39,482 nucleotides of DNA from Mycolicibacterium agri (GTDB lineage Bacteria; Actinomycetota; Actinomycetes; Mycobacteriales; Mycobacteriaceae), in the NCBI RefSeq assembly GCF_002553505.1, contig NZ_PDCP01000054.1, positions 1-39,482 of the forward strand. Direction: 5' to 3'. The position numbers and the translations under genes are program-made. Positions 20,413 to 29,335 of the stretch are shown here, piece by piece. Below the pieces are notes generated by a model. It did not search any database, was not told where the DNA came from, and saw only the letters and a list, made by a program, of their open reading frames with translations. Each line of letters opens with the position of its first letter. The stretch's first letter is position 1.

Positions 20413-22143
20413 TCACGGGATGTGGGGGAGTAGGAGTGTGGCGGGTTGGTTGGGGGTGGTGTGGACGGTGGTGGTGCCGCCGTAGGTGGTGGGTGGTCGG
20501 TGGTCGGGGTCGGCGTGGGTGTAGATGCCGACGCCGCGTAGTTGGGTGCCTTTGAAGTGGCTGAGTTGGGCTGCGGGGCCGTGGTATTGGTAGTCGGTGC
20601 CGCGCAGGGCCAGTGCGATGCGATAGCCGGTGGGCACGATGATCGAGGTGGGCCAGATTTCGATGTCGAGGCGATAGATTTCGCCTGGGGTGAGGGGTTG
20701 GGGGTTGGTGTGGGTGTGGTAGGGCCGCCAGGGTGTGCTGCGGTTGGGGTCGAGTTCGCGGTGAGAGGCGCGTAGCCAGCCTTGGCCGATGGGGGTGTGT
20801 GGGTCGACGGCGCCTTGTAGTACGACTTCGTTGCCGTCGGGGTCGAACACGTGCAGCACGGCGAAGATGTCGGCGTCGGTGGTGGTGGAGGAGATGTAGA
20901 TGGTGGCTGCGACGGGGCCGGTGATCTCGGTGTCGGCCGGCATCGGTGGGGTGGTCATGGTGATGCCGGGGTCGGTGAGCGCGGCGAAGGATGCCTGCTG
21001 GTCGGTGGTGGGTGGGTCGGTTGACAGGGTTTTGGTGGCGGGGTTGAGGTACCAGTTGGTCCATTGGGTGCGCGCGATCGGCCATTCGTTTTCGGTGCGG
21101 TCGATGAAGTCGCCGTCGACGGTGCGGATGCGCAGCATGACGGGGGGTTGGCGGTCCCAGCCGTTGTCCAGGCCTTTGAGGAAGTGGTCGAAAAACCGTT
21201 TCTGCAGCCTGATTCCGTAGTCGGTGTAGAACTCGGTCCAGTGCTCGCGGCCGTGGATTTCCAGCCACTTCTGTCGTGACGCGGCTCGCACGAACCCCTC
21301 CACATTGCCACGCAAATGCAACGATGACCCGCCCCAGTTGCCCGCCGACAAGAACGGCACGGTGATCCGCTCGAACACCGCAGAGCGCTCCCTGTGATAG
21401 GAGTCGTCCAGCGGGCGCCCGTCGATCTCAGCGGGGAAGTCGGTCCTGTTGGCGGCCAGATCGGTATAGGTGTGCGTTTCGGGGCCGGTGACGAGTTCTC
21501 CGTTGACGGCGCTGACGAAGCTGCGCTCGCCCAGCCCGTGCTGCACGGTGCTGATGGTGCGCCGGTACCAGACCGACTTCATGTCGCACGCGATGCCGCC
21601 GTGATAGCAGAGCTCTCGGTAGAAGTCCGAAAAGCCCTCCCAGGGGATCAGTGCGGCAAGGTGTGGTGGATTCAACGCGGCCACCTGCCACTGGTTGACC
21701 GCGTAGTAGCTGATCCCGAGCAGGCCTACCTTGCCCGAACTCCACGGCTGGGTACCCGCCCACTCGATGCAGTCGCGCAGATCGATCATCTCGCGCCTGC
21801 TCCACGGGTCGACGAATCCCGGCGATCGCCCCCACCCGCGCGCGTCGACCCGCACACACACATACCCGTCGGGCACCCACTTCTCGGGGTCACACACCTC
21901 CCACGCCTGGAAGCGGTTCGACGACCCCGCGGCCACCTCGGGATGGTCCTCGACCAGCTTCCTCCAGGCGTCGGGATAGCCCTCTTCGAACGAGAGATCC
22001 TTGCCATACGGCCCGTAGCTGAGGACCACGGGATAGGCGCTGTCGTCGTCGGGACGGAAAACGTTGGCGCGCAGCACCACACCGTCGTCCATGGTGATCG
22101 GCACATCCCAATCGACCATCATGCCGAGTTCGGCGACGGTCAT
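20413..22143 (-). CDS. CocE/NonD-family hydrolase (X-Pro dipeptidyl-peptidase-like)
   Basis: About 576 residues. The N-terminal alpha/beta-hydrolase domain shows ITMDDGVVLRANVFRP, DARGWGRSPG, the nucleophile elbow GISYYA and IHGREHWTEFY with the likely catalytic His. A helical cap (DFYRELCYHGG) and C-terminal jelly-roll (ARTQWTNWYLNP to TLLLPHIP) complete the cocaine-esterase/X-Pro peptidase architecture. It hydrolyses esters or amides, substrate unknown. Start is ATG 22143 or an in-frame GTG at 22176; neither has a strong ribosome site. The 3' part (about 20430-21250) is unusually C/A-rich on the coding strand compared with the 5' part. Confidence 0.88.
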   Translation of the reverse strand: MTVAELGMMVDWDVPITMDDGVVLRANVFRPDDDSAYPVVLSYGPYGKDLSFEEGYPDAWRKLVEDHPEVAAGSSNRFQAWEVCDPEKWVPDGYVCVRVDARGWGRSPGFVDPWSRREMIDLRDCIEWAGTQPWSSGKVGLLGISYYAVNQWQVAALNPPHLAALIPWEGFSDFYRELCYHGGIACDMKSVWYRRTISTVQHGLGERSFVSAVNGELVTGPETHTYTDLAANRTDFPAEIDGRPLDDSYHRERSAVFERITVPFLSAGNWGGSSLHLRGNVEGFVRAASRQKWLEIHGREHWTEFYTDYGIRLQKRFFDHFLKGLDNGWDRQPPVMLRIRTVDGDFIDRTENEWPIARTQWTNWYLNPATKTLSTDPPTTDQQASFAALTDPGITMTTPPMPADTEITGPVAATIYISSTTTDADIFAVLHVFDPDGNEVVLQGAVDPHTPIGQGWLRASHRELDPNRSTPWRPYHTHTNPQPLTPGEIYRLDIEIWPTSIIVPTGYRIALALRGTDYQYHGPAAQLSHFKGTQLRGVGIYTHADPDHRPPTTYGGTTTVHTTPNQPATLLLPHIP

Positions 22144-22255
22144 ATGGCTTACATCGCGACCTACGGCCGAGTGCACGGCGGCTGAGATTACGGATGGCTT
22201 GTCAGGGCCGTCAACGATCCGCTGTTTTGATATCGAACCGTACGGTCGACAACCC

Positions 22256-23227
22256 TCACCGCAGCTTGACCACCACTTTGCCCTTCGCGGTGCGATTCTC
22301 CAGCGAAGCGATCGCGTCGCCGGCCCGCTCGAGCGGGAATATCTCCGGTTGGGGCGCAGACACCTTGCCGGAGGCGAGCAACGGCTCGAGGTCAGCCCAC
22401 TGCTCTTGCAAGTAGTTCGGGTGTGTCATCGTCCATGCGCCCCAGCCAACTCCGACGGCGTCGATGTTGTTCAACAGCAGCCGATTCACCTTCACGGTCG
22501 GGATATCCCCGCCGGTGAATCCGATGACGAGCAGCCGCCCTCCCGGAGCCAGCGAGCGCAGCGAGTCGGTGAACCTGTCTCCGCCGACCGGGTCGACGAC
22601 GATGTCGACGCCGCGGTTCTCGGTCAGCTCTTTGACCGCATCTTTGAACCCCTCCGCGAGCACCACATCCGAAGCGCCCGCAGCCTTGGCGACATCCATC
22701 TTGGCTTCCGAACTGACGACTGCAATTGTCCGGCTCGCGCCGAATGCAGGCGCAAGCCGAAGAGCCGATGTGCCGATACCGCCGGCCGCACCGTGCACGA
22801 GTACCGTTTCGCCATCGGCGATCCTTCCTCGCGTGCGCAGCGCGAAATGCATTGTCATGTCGTTGAACAACAGACCCGCGCCCGCCTCGAACGAAACGTT
22901 ATCGGGCAGTCGGAACACAAATTCCGGTTGCAGCGCCACGATTTCGGCCATGGCGCCGAACAGCATCGTCAGCCCTGCGACGCGATCGCCGGCAGCGACG
23001 TGCGATCCGGCCGGGGCGCTGCGCACCACTCCGGCAAGTTCGGCGCCGGGTACATACGGCACCTCGGGCTTGTATTGGTAAAGCCCGCGGGACTGCAGGG
23101 CGTCGGGAAACGCCACCCCGGCCGCATGCACCTCGATGATCACGGCGTTCTCGTCGGTCGGCTCGTCGAGCTCGACGAGCTCGGCGGCCTGCGGACCGTC
23201 CAACCGGGGAATCTGAATTGCGCGCAT
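22256..23227 (-). CDS. NADPH:quinone oxidoreductase-like (zinc-free MDR family)
   Basis: A 323-residue medium-chain reductase. The N-terminal GroES-like part has VPYVPGAELAGVV and GDRVAGL; the Rossmann part has VLVHGAAGGIGTSALRLA. The structural zinc cysteines and catalytic zinc ligands of alcohol dehydrogenases are absent, as in quinone oxidoreductases. ATG 23227 is chosen because the frame upstream is only antisense of the divergent hydrolase gene. It starts 63 bases from that gene's start, so the two share a divergent promoter region. Confidence 0.9.
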   Translation of the reverse strand: MRAIQIPRLDGPQAAELVELDEPTDENAVIIEVHAAGVAFPDALQSRGLYQYKPEVPYVPGAELAGVVRSAPAGSHVAAGDRVAGLTMLFGAMAEIVALQPEFVFRLPDNVSFEAGAGLLFNDMTMHFALRTRGRIADGETVLVHGAAGGIGTSALRLAPAFGASRTIAVVSSEAKMDVAKAAGASDVVLAEGFKDAVKELTENRGVDIVVDPVGGDRFTDSLRSLAPGGRLLVIGFTGGDIPTVKVNRLLLNNIDAVGVGWGAWTMTHPNYLQEQWADLEPLLASGKVSAPQPEIFPLERAGDAIASLENRTAKGKVVVKLR

Positions 23228-23290
23228 CGCCCCATTTAACCGCCTCGGGTGACGGGGGCGATTCCGGGTTGCCGGTAGGATTTGCCGGCG

Positions 23291-24265
23291 ATGCCGAAGC
23301 GTGAGCCGTTCAAGCGGAAGGTCGGGCGATTCTCCGCGGCCGATGCGTTGCCGCCGTCCCGGGCAGTCGGGGTGCGCGCAGGAGACGGCACCCGCCTGCA
23401 CGCCGAGGTCTTCGGGCCCGACGACGGCTACCCGATCGTGCTGGCCCACGGCATCACCTGCGCGGTCCGGGTGTGGGCGCACCAGATCAACCACCTGGCC
23501 CGCGACTACCGCGTGATCGCCTACGACCATCGCGGCCACGGCCGCAGCGGCGTGCCGACCCGGCGCACCAACTACGGCCTGAACTTCCTGGCCGCCGATC
23601 TCGACGCCGTTCTCGAGGCCACGCTGCAGCCGGGCGAACGGGCCGTCATCGCAGGTCACTCGATGGGCGGCATCGCGATCACGTCGTGGGCCGAGCGGTA
23701 TCCACGCCGCGTGGCCGCACGCGCCGACGCCGTCGCGTTGATCAACACCACGACCGGTGACCTGCTGCGGCATATCAAGCTGATGCCGGTGCCGCCGCCG
23801 CTCACCAACGCCAGGGTGCGGGCGGCCGAGACGCTGCTGCGCACCGTCGGTGCGGCGCCGGTGCTGCTGCGGGCCGCTGACCGGCCCAGCAGGCGGTTCG
23901 TGTCGATGATGGCGGTCGGACGCGACGCGGATCCGGCGGTCGCCAACTTCATCTACGAACTGTTCACCAGCACCCCCGTCGCCAGCCGCGGCGGCTGGGC
24001 GCGTGCACTGATCAATGCGCTCGGCACGGATCAACACATCGGCCTGCAGAACCTCACCGTCCCGACGCTGGTGATCGGCAGCCAGAAGGACCGTCTGCTG
24101 CCGATTGTGTCGTCCGGTCACATCGCCCGGATGGCGCCGAATCTGGCTCAGTTCGTTGAGCTTCCGGGCGGACACTGCGCGATCCTGGAGCGTCCCGACG
24201 AGGTCAACGACCATCTGCGCTGGCTCGTCGAGTCGGTCGGCGAGCAGCAGCGCGCCACCTCCTAG
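23291..24265 (+). CDS. alpha/beta-hydrolase
   Basis: A 324-residue alpha/beta-hydrolase with oxyanion HGI (53-55), YDHRGHGRSG, nucleophile GHSMGG (S124), Asp in GSQKDRLLP and His in PGGHCAILERPDEV. Family members are esterases, lipases or epoxide/dienelactone-type hydrolases; the substrate is not clear. ATG 23291 follows GTAGGA ten bases upstream; TTG 23282 is too close to that site. Its TAG stop shares CTAG (24262-24265) with the stop of the convergent amine oxidase. Confidence 0.87.
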   Translation: MPKREPFKRKVGRFSAADALPPSRAVGVRAGDGTRLHAEVFGPDDGYPIVLAHGITCAVRVWAHQINHLARDYRVIAYDHRGHGRSGVPTRRTNYGLNFLAADLDAVLEATLQPGERAVIAGHSMGGIAITSWAERYPRRVAARADAVALINTTTGDLLRHIKLMPVPPPLTNARVRAAETLLRTVGAAPVLLRAADRPSRRFVSMMAVGRDADPAVANFIYELFTSTPVASRGGWARALINALGTDQHIGLQNLTVPTLVIGSQKDRLLPIVSSGHIARMAPNLAQFVELPGGHCAILERPDEVNDHLRWLVESVGEQQRATS

Positions 24266-25613
24266 CCCGACAGTTCGGCGTGCACCTCAGCGGCCGCGCG
24301 GCGGCCAGAGCGGACGGCGCCGTCCAGAAATCCCGTCCACTCGTCTGCGGTTTCCGTTCCCGCCCAATGGATTCCGTTGACAGGCTTGCGCAGCCAGGGT
24401 CCGTAGGTCGTCCACGAGCCTGGTGGTACGGCGGCGGTCGGGCCGCCGGGCGCGAATTCCTCTGCGCCCCAGCAATGATCGATGTAGTCGACCGGCTCGC
24501 GGGCCTTGTCGCCGAACAGTGCGGCGAAGCCGTCGAGTGCCCGCTCGCGGCGCTCGTGCGCTGGCAGCGGATCGAACGTGCGCGGGTCGGTGAAGCCCAG
24601 CAGGATTCCGGGCCCGTCGTCGCCGGGACTGACGTCGAAGGTGATGAAGACCGGGCCCTCATCCGAAAGCGCCTCACCGCTGCAGCCGTTGGCGCGCCAG
24701 TACGGCGTCTCGTAGGCGGCGTACGCCTTGCTCAGGCTTCCCTGCGGCCAATGCCGGGCCAGCTTCTCGTACTCGGCGGGCAGGTCGGGGGAGAAGTCGA
24801 TGGAGGCGCGGTGCGCGGGCGGGATCGCGACGATGACGGCCCTGGCGGTGACATCGCCGCCGTCGGCGCCGACGCTCAGTGTGCCGTCGGCGCGCTGCTC
24901 GATGCGCCGGACGATCGTGCCTAGCCGGACGCGGTCGCCGAGCCGCTCGGCCAGCCGCTGCGCGATCTGCTGCGTGCCCGCGGGGAATCTGTCCTGCTGC
25001 GCGCCGCCTCCACGTCCAGCATCCGGCCGAGACCGCCCGCCGCCTTCACGAAGCGCGCCGCATGCAGCATCGACACCTGGTCGGGCTCGCAACCCCACGT
25101 CACCCGCGACACGATCGCCATCAGGTCGCGGGTCGAGGCGCTCGCGTGCAACGACCGAAGCCACCGGTCCAGCGACTGCTCGTCGAGGTTCTCGGCGCCC
25201 GAAGCCGTCCAGGGCTCATCGACCGGAATGCGTCGGCAGACCCGCTCGAAGCGCCACTGAATGCGCGAGACGTCGAACAGCTCGATCATCGACAGCCGCG
25301 GAATCGTGCTGCGGTAGGCCCGCACCCGACCGCGCCACCGGATCAGGTTCTTGCCGCGGCTGTAGGTGGGCACCGATTCGCAGTCGAGTTCGCGTGCCAG
25401 CTCGCAGACGGCGTCTTGGGTGGGCCCGACGAAGGTGGCGCCGAGGTCGATGGGCGTGCCCGCGATCGTCGTGGTGGACGACCTGCCGCCGACGCGGTCG
25501 CGGCCCTCCAGCACGACGACGTCGTAGCCGTGCCCGACCAGGTCGTGCGCCGCCGACAGGCCGGCGAAACCGGCCCCGACGACAACGACATCGGCGTCAG
25601 TTGACTGAGTCAC
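24262..25613 (-). pseudogene. flavin amine oxidase (monoamine oxidase-like), frameshifted
   Basis: Two overlapping frames join into one amine oxidase of about 450 residues. The 5' frame (25613 to about 25008) carries the FAD dinucleotide motif VVVVGAGFAGLSAAHDL, GRVGGR-like RDRVGGRSST and FVKAAGGLGRMLDVE. The 3' frame (about 25008 to 24262) continues GGAQQDRFPAGTQQIAQRL, through VIVAIPP to the FAD site IHWAGTETADEWTGFLDGA. The join needs one extra base at 25007-25008 (GTGGAGGCGGC for GTGGAGGGCGGC). No slippery heptamer is present, so this is a mutation or a sequencing error. Starts at GTG 25613. Confidence 0.85.
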
Positions 25614-25632
25614 CGCACTAGGCTCTCACGCC

Positions 25633-26613
25633 GTGCGGGTGATGACAGCGCTGTTCGGGCCGTTGAATGCGATCGAACAGGCGCGAGCCGTCAAGGAGGC
25701 AGGCGCGAGCGGGGTCTTCACCTTCGAGGGACCGCACGACGTCTTCACACCGCTGACGCTCGCCGCCACGGTCGGCGGCCTCGATCTGATGACCAATGTC
25801 GCGATTGCCTTTCCGCGCAATCCGATTCATCTCGCTCACCAGGCGATCGATCATCAACTGCTCAGCGAGGGGCGCTTCGCGCTGGGGCTCGGCACGCAGG
25901 TGCGCACCCAGATCGAGAAGCGGTTCGGCGTCGCATTCGACCGGCCGGTGGCGCGGATGACCGAACTGGTGGCGGCGCTGCGGGCGATCTTCGCGGCGTG
26001 GCAGACCGGAGAACGGCTCGATTTCCGCGGCGAGTTCTACCGCCACACGCTGATGACGCCGACCTTCACCCCGGGCGACAACCCGTACGGCCCGCCGCCG
26101 ATCTACGTCGGAGCCCTTGGCCCGCGGCTGACCCGCGCAACCGCCGAGCACGCCGACGGGCTGCTGGTGATGCCGTTCGGCAGCAGACGGTTCCTGCACG
26201 AGGTGACGATGCCCGCCGTGCGGCAGGGGCTGGCGGCAGCGGGCCGGTCCGAAGCCGACTTCGCGGTGATCCCCGAGATCATCGTCTCGGCCGGCGACGA
26301 CCACAGCGCGGCGCGCCGGCTGCTGGGCTTCTACGGGTCGACCCCGGCTTACCGCCCTGTCCTCGACGCCCACGGTTGGGGCGACCTGCAGCCAGAACTC
26401 AACGCGCTGTCCAAACAGGGCCGCTGGCACGAAATGGGCCAGCGAATCGACGACGACGTGCTGCACACCATCGCCGCGTGCGGCACCGCGGCCGACATCG
26501 CCGCCCACATCCGCGACCGAGTCGCGGGCATATCCGACCGGATCTGTCTCTACCAGCCCGGACCCCTCCCGCCCGACACATTGGCGCAGATCGTTGACGC
26601 CCTTGCCGGCTGA
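25633..26613 (+). CDS. F420-dependent LLM-class oxidoreductase
   Basis: A 326-residue luciferase-like TIM-barrel protein: EAGASGVFTFEGPHDVFTPLTLAA, NVAIAFPRNPIHLAHQAIDHQLLSEGRFALGLGTQV, PPPIYVGALGPRLTRATAEHADG. These are typical of the mycobacterial F420-dependent subfamily (TIGR03617-like), which transfers hydride between F420 and an unknown substrate. Start is GTG 25633 or ATG 25642. Only 19 bases separate it from the divergent amine oxidase start, so its promoter must overlap that gene's start. Confidence 0.88.
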   Translation: MRVMTALFGPLNAIEQARAVKEAGASGVFTFEGPHDVFTPLTLAATVGGLDLMTNVAIAFPRNPIHLAHQAIDHQLLSEGRFALGLGTQVRTQIEKRFGVAFDRPVARMTELVAALRAIFAAWQTGERLDFRGEFYRHTLMTPTFTPGDNPYGPPPIYVGALGPRLTRATAEHADGLLVMPFGSRRFLHEVTMPAVRQGLAAAGRSEADFAVIPEIIVSAGDDHSAARRLLGFYGSTPAYRPVLDAHGWGDLQPELNALSKQGRWHEMGQRIDDDVLHTIAACGTAADIAAHIRDRVAGISDRICLYQPGPLPPDTLAQIVDALAG

Positions 26614-26652
26614 CCACTTATCGTGGTACCCAAGCGGACCAAGGGAGGTCGC

Positions 26653-28134
26653 ATGGTCGATTCGGCTACATACTTCGACGTTCTGATCGTCGGCGCGGGC
26701 ATCTCCGGGATCGGCGCGGCCTACCGGATCCACGAGAAGAACCCGCATTTGTCATATGCGATTCTCGAGCGGCGCGCGCAGATCGGCGGCACTTGGGACC
26801 TGTTTCGCTACCCGGGCATCCGCTCCGACAGCGACATCTTCACCCTGGGCTTCTCCTGGGAGCCGTGGACCCGGCCCGAGAACATCGCCGACGGGCCCGA
26901 CATCCGCGCGTACCTCACCGAGACCGCACGCAAGCACGGCATCGACCAGCACATCCGCTTCAACACCCGGGTGTTGTCGGCCGACTGGGACTCGGCAACC
27001 GACACCTGGACGGTGCAGACCGAGGTCGACGGCAAGCCGCAGACCTATCGCGGACGCTTCCTGTTCTTCGGCACCGGCTACTACAACTACGACGAGCCCT
27101 ATACGCCGGAGTTCCCCGGCATCGAGAACTTCACCGGTGAGGTGGTCCATCCCCAGCACTGGCCGGAGTCGCTGGACTACGCAGGCAAAAGGGTGGTCGT
27201 GATCGGCAGTGGCGCGACCGCCGTCAGCATGATCCCGTCGCTGGCCGAGAAGGCGGCCCATGTGACGATGCTGCAACGTTCGCCGACCTACATGCTGTCG
27301 TCGCCGCGCATCCATCCTGTGGTGCAGGCGATCCGGAAGGTGTTTCCGTCGCGCGTGGCGTATCACCTGGTGCGGGCGTTCAACACGACGTTCTACGTGC
27401 TGCTCTACGCGTTGTCCCGCAAGGCGCCGCGGCTGGTCCGGCGGTTCATCCGTGCCGCGGCGAAACGCAATCTGCCGCAAGACTATCCGGTCGATGTGCA
27501 CTTCAACCCACGCTACGACCCGTGGGATCAGCGGATGTGTTTGATCCTCGACAACGACCTCTACAACGCGATCGGCGAAAGCCGCGCCGAAGTGGTCACC
27601 GACCACATCGACCACGTCGACGAGACCGGCATCGTGCTGCGCTCCGGCAACCGGATCGACGCCGACGTGATCATCACCGCGACCGGACTGCAGTTGCAGG
27701 CGCTGGGCGGAATCGCGCTGAGCATCGACGGCGCGGAGGTCAAGCCGCAGGACCGGTTCGTCTACAAAGAGCACCTGCTCGAAGACGTTCCCAACGCCGC
27801 GTGGTGCGTCGGCTACATCAATGCGTCATGGACGTTGCGTGCGGATCTGACGGCGCGGGCGGTGGCAAAGCTGTTGGCGTATATGGACGCTCACGGATAC
27901 ACCCACGCGTATCCGCACCTCGGCGACGAGCCGATGGCCGAAAAGCCGGCGTGGAACATCAACGCAGGATATGTGCAGCGGGCCCTGCACGCACTGCCGA
28001 AATCCGGCACGCGCAGGCCGTGGAACGTGCGGCACAACTACGTGTTGGACGCGATCGACCACCGCCTCGACCGGATCGACGAGGAGCAGATGGTATTCGG
28101 TCGGGTGACCGCCCCATCCAAGCAGTCGGCGTAG
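26653..28134 (+). CDS. Baeyer-Villiger flavin monooxygenase, EthA-like
   Basis: A 493-residue FAD/NADPH monooxygenase, near the length of M. tuberculosis EthA. FAD motif GAGISGIG (14-21), RYPGIRSDS, the Baeyer-Villiger signature FTGEVVHPQHWP (160-171) and the NADPH motif VVVIGSGATAV (181-191) are in order; NASWTL, close to EthA, lies in the C-terminal half. It inserts oxygen next to ketones or oxidises sulfur compounds. ATG 26653 is preceded by AGGGAGG (26642-26648). It follows the LLM gene by 39 bases and may be co-transcribed with it. Confidence 0.92.
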   Translation: MVDSATYFDVLIVGAGISGIGAAYRIHEKNPHLSYAILERRAQIGGTWDLFRYPGIRSDSDIFTLGFSWEPWTRPENIADGPDIRAYLTETARKHGIDQHIRFNTRVLSADWDSATDTWTVQTEVDGKPQTYRGRFLFFGTGYYNYDEPYTPEFPGIENFTGEVVHPQHWPESLDYAGKRVVVIGSGATAVSMIPSLAEKAAHVTMLQRSPTYMLSSPRIHPVVQAIRKVFPSRVAYHLVRAFNTTFYVLLYALSRKAPRLVRRFIRAAAKRNLPQDYPVDVHFNPRYDPWDQRMCLILDNDLYNAIGESRAEVVTDHIDHVDETGIVLRSGNRIDADVIITATGLQLQALGGIALSIDGAEVKPQDRFVYKEHLLEDVPNAAWCVGYINASWTLRADLTARAVAKLLAYMDAHGYTHAYPHLGDEPMAEKPAWNINAGYVQRALHALPKSGTRRPWNVRHNYVLDAIDHRLDRIDEEQMVFGRVTAPSKQSA

Positions 28135-28147
28135 GAACCCCCACTCT

Positions 28148-28181
28148 CGCCCAAACCGACATTTTGCAGGAAAAGTGCGAG
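28148..28181 (+). repeat. 34-bp intergenic repeat, copy 1
   Basis: CGCCCAAACCGACATTT...AAGTGCGAG matches the reverse complement of 32706-32739 at 28 of 34 positions without gaps. Both copies are intergenic. A short stem, CTCGC (28146-28150) and GCGAG (28177-28181), may form here. It lies in the 85-base gap between two convergent genes and could serve in transcription termination. Confidence 0.6.
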
Positions 28182-28219
28182 TAAAAGCCGCCAAAAGGTT
28201 GGTCTCGGCGGTCCGGTAA

Positions 28220-29335
28220 TCAGGGTGCGACGCTGAGCCAGTCGGTGAAGCCGGAGGGGTCATGACGGCCGAGCGCGCCGTGCTCGAACAGGCCCCACCC
28301 TTCGGCGGGAGCCCGGCCGCCCTCGCTGCACACGGCCCGGCCGACGTGGTCGATGACGCCGAAGCCCGCGCGGCCGATGATCGCCGGGTCGGTCATGTCG
28401 TAGGTCAGGCGCTCGGTGAACTTCTCGCCCTTCCACACGCCGTGAGTCCAGTCAGAGTCGCCGCCATAGCCCCCGCCCACGTGAATCGGCACGGCCAGTT
28501 TGGATTCCACGTCGAAGCGCACCGGCGCGCCGTCGGCCGCGGTCGCGTCGATGGTCGCACCCGTCGGAATGCGGGTGCCAGAACGGTAGCGGATCTTGAT
28601 GCGGGGCCAACCCAACTGTTCGACGCGGCCGTCCTTCCAGATCCGCGTGCAGTCGTTCAGCGAACGGAATCCGCTGGGCTCCTCCTGAATGATGAGCACG
28701 ATCGAAAAGTCGTCGAACGCCATCGGCACATACAGCCACCACATCCCCTCGAACGGCGGATCGGCGGGCCGGCCGGCCGGTTCGGGCTCGCCGATGGGCC
28801 GGATGCCCCACGAGCGGTCCCGCGTGCCGATCCACACCGACGGGTCGACGGTGATCTCGTCGCCGTCGATGGCGATGGTGCCGCTCCAGGAGCCGACCTG
28901 CGCAAAACGCTGCGCATCCAACGTGATTCGGGTGCCCGACCGCAGGACGTGCCGCTGCTCCTGCACGACGTCGAACAGCCCGGTCCAGGTCAGGTCGACG
29001 GCCATGCCCTCGGTTTCGTCCATGACGATGCGCAGCCGGCGCAGCGGCTCGCTCACCTCGACGCGGTAGCCCATCACGTTCTGGTTGAGCCGGTCCTGGT
29101 CGATGGCGTCGGAAAGATGCACGGCGGTTTGCACATCCCCTCGGCGGATCAACACGAACGCGTCCTTGACGCCCAGATTCGGGTAGTACCCGATGCCGGT
29201 GATCACGAAGATGTCGCCGGTGCGGTCGTGCGCGTTGAAGTAGGAGCGGTCATAGAAATTGCGGTCCGAGGTGCCCGGCCACGCGATCGGTTGCGGGATC
29301 TGGTGGACCGGGAATTCGTCCATGGGACCGAGCAT
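28220..29335 (-). CDS. conserved protein of unknown function, CrtC/AttH-like
   Basis: A 371-residue soluble, beta-rich protein with no signal peptide. VDPSVWIGTRDRSWGIRPIGEPEP resembles the SWGxR segment of hydroxyneurosporene-synthase (CrtC)/AttH-like double beta-barrel proteins, and MWWLYVPMAFDDFSIVLIIQEE fits the second barrel. The resemblance is from memory and modest. Its ATG overlaps the stop of the phosphotransferase gene by one base (TGATG), so the two are coupled; a lipid or terpenoid-related substrate is possible but unproven. Confidence 0.6.
   Translation of the reverse strand: MLGPMDEFPVHQIPQPIAWPGTSDRNFYDRSYFNAHDRTGDIFVITGIGYYPNLGVKDAFVLIRRGDVQTAVHLSDAIDQDRLNQNVMGYRVEVSEPLRRLRIVMDETEGMAVDLTWTGLFDVVQEQRHVLRSGTRITLDAQRFAQVGSWSGTIAIDGDEITVDPSVWIGTRDRSWGIRPIGEPEPAGRPADPPFEGMWWLYVPMAFDDFSIVLIIQEEPSGFRSLNDCTRIWKDGRVEQLGWPRIKIRYRSGTRIPTGATIDATAADGAPVRFDVESKLAVPIHVGGGYGGDSDWTHGVWKGEKFTERLTYDMTDPAIIGRAGFGVIDHVGRAVCSEGGRAPAEGWGLFEHGALGRHDPSGFTDWLSVAP

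Noticed and set aside
25000..25015. Programmed ribosomal frameshift in the amine oxidase gene
   Set aside because: No X XXY YYZ slippery heptamer and no clear downstream structure; the family is normally encoded in one frame.
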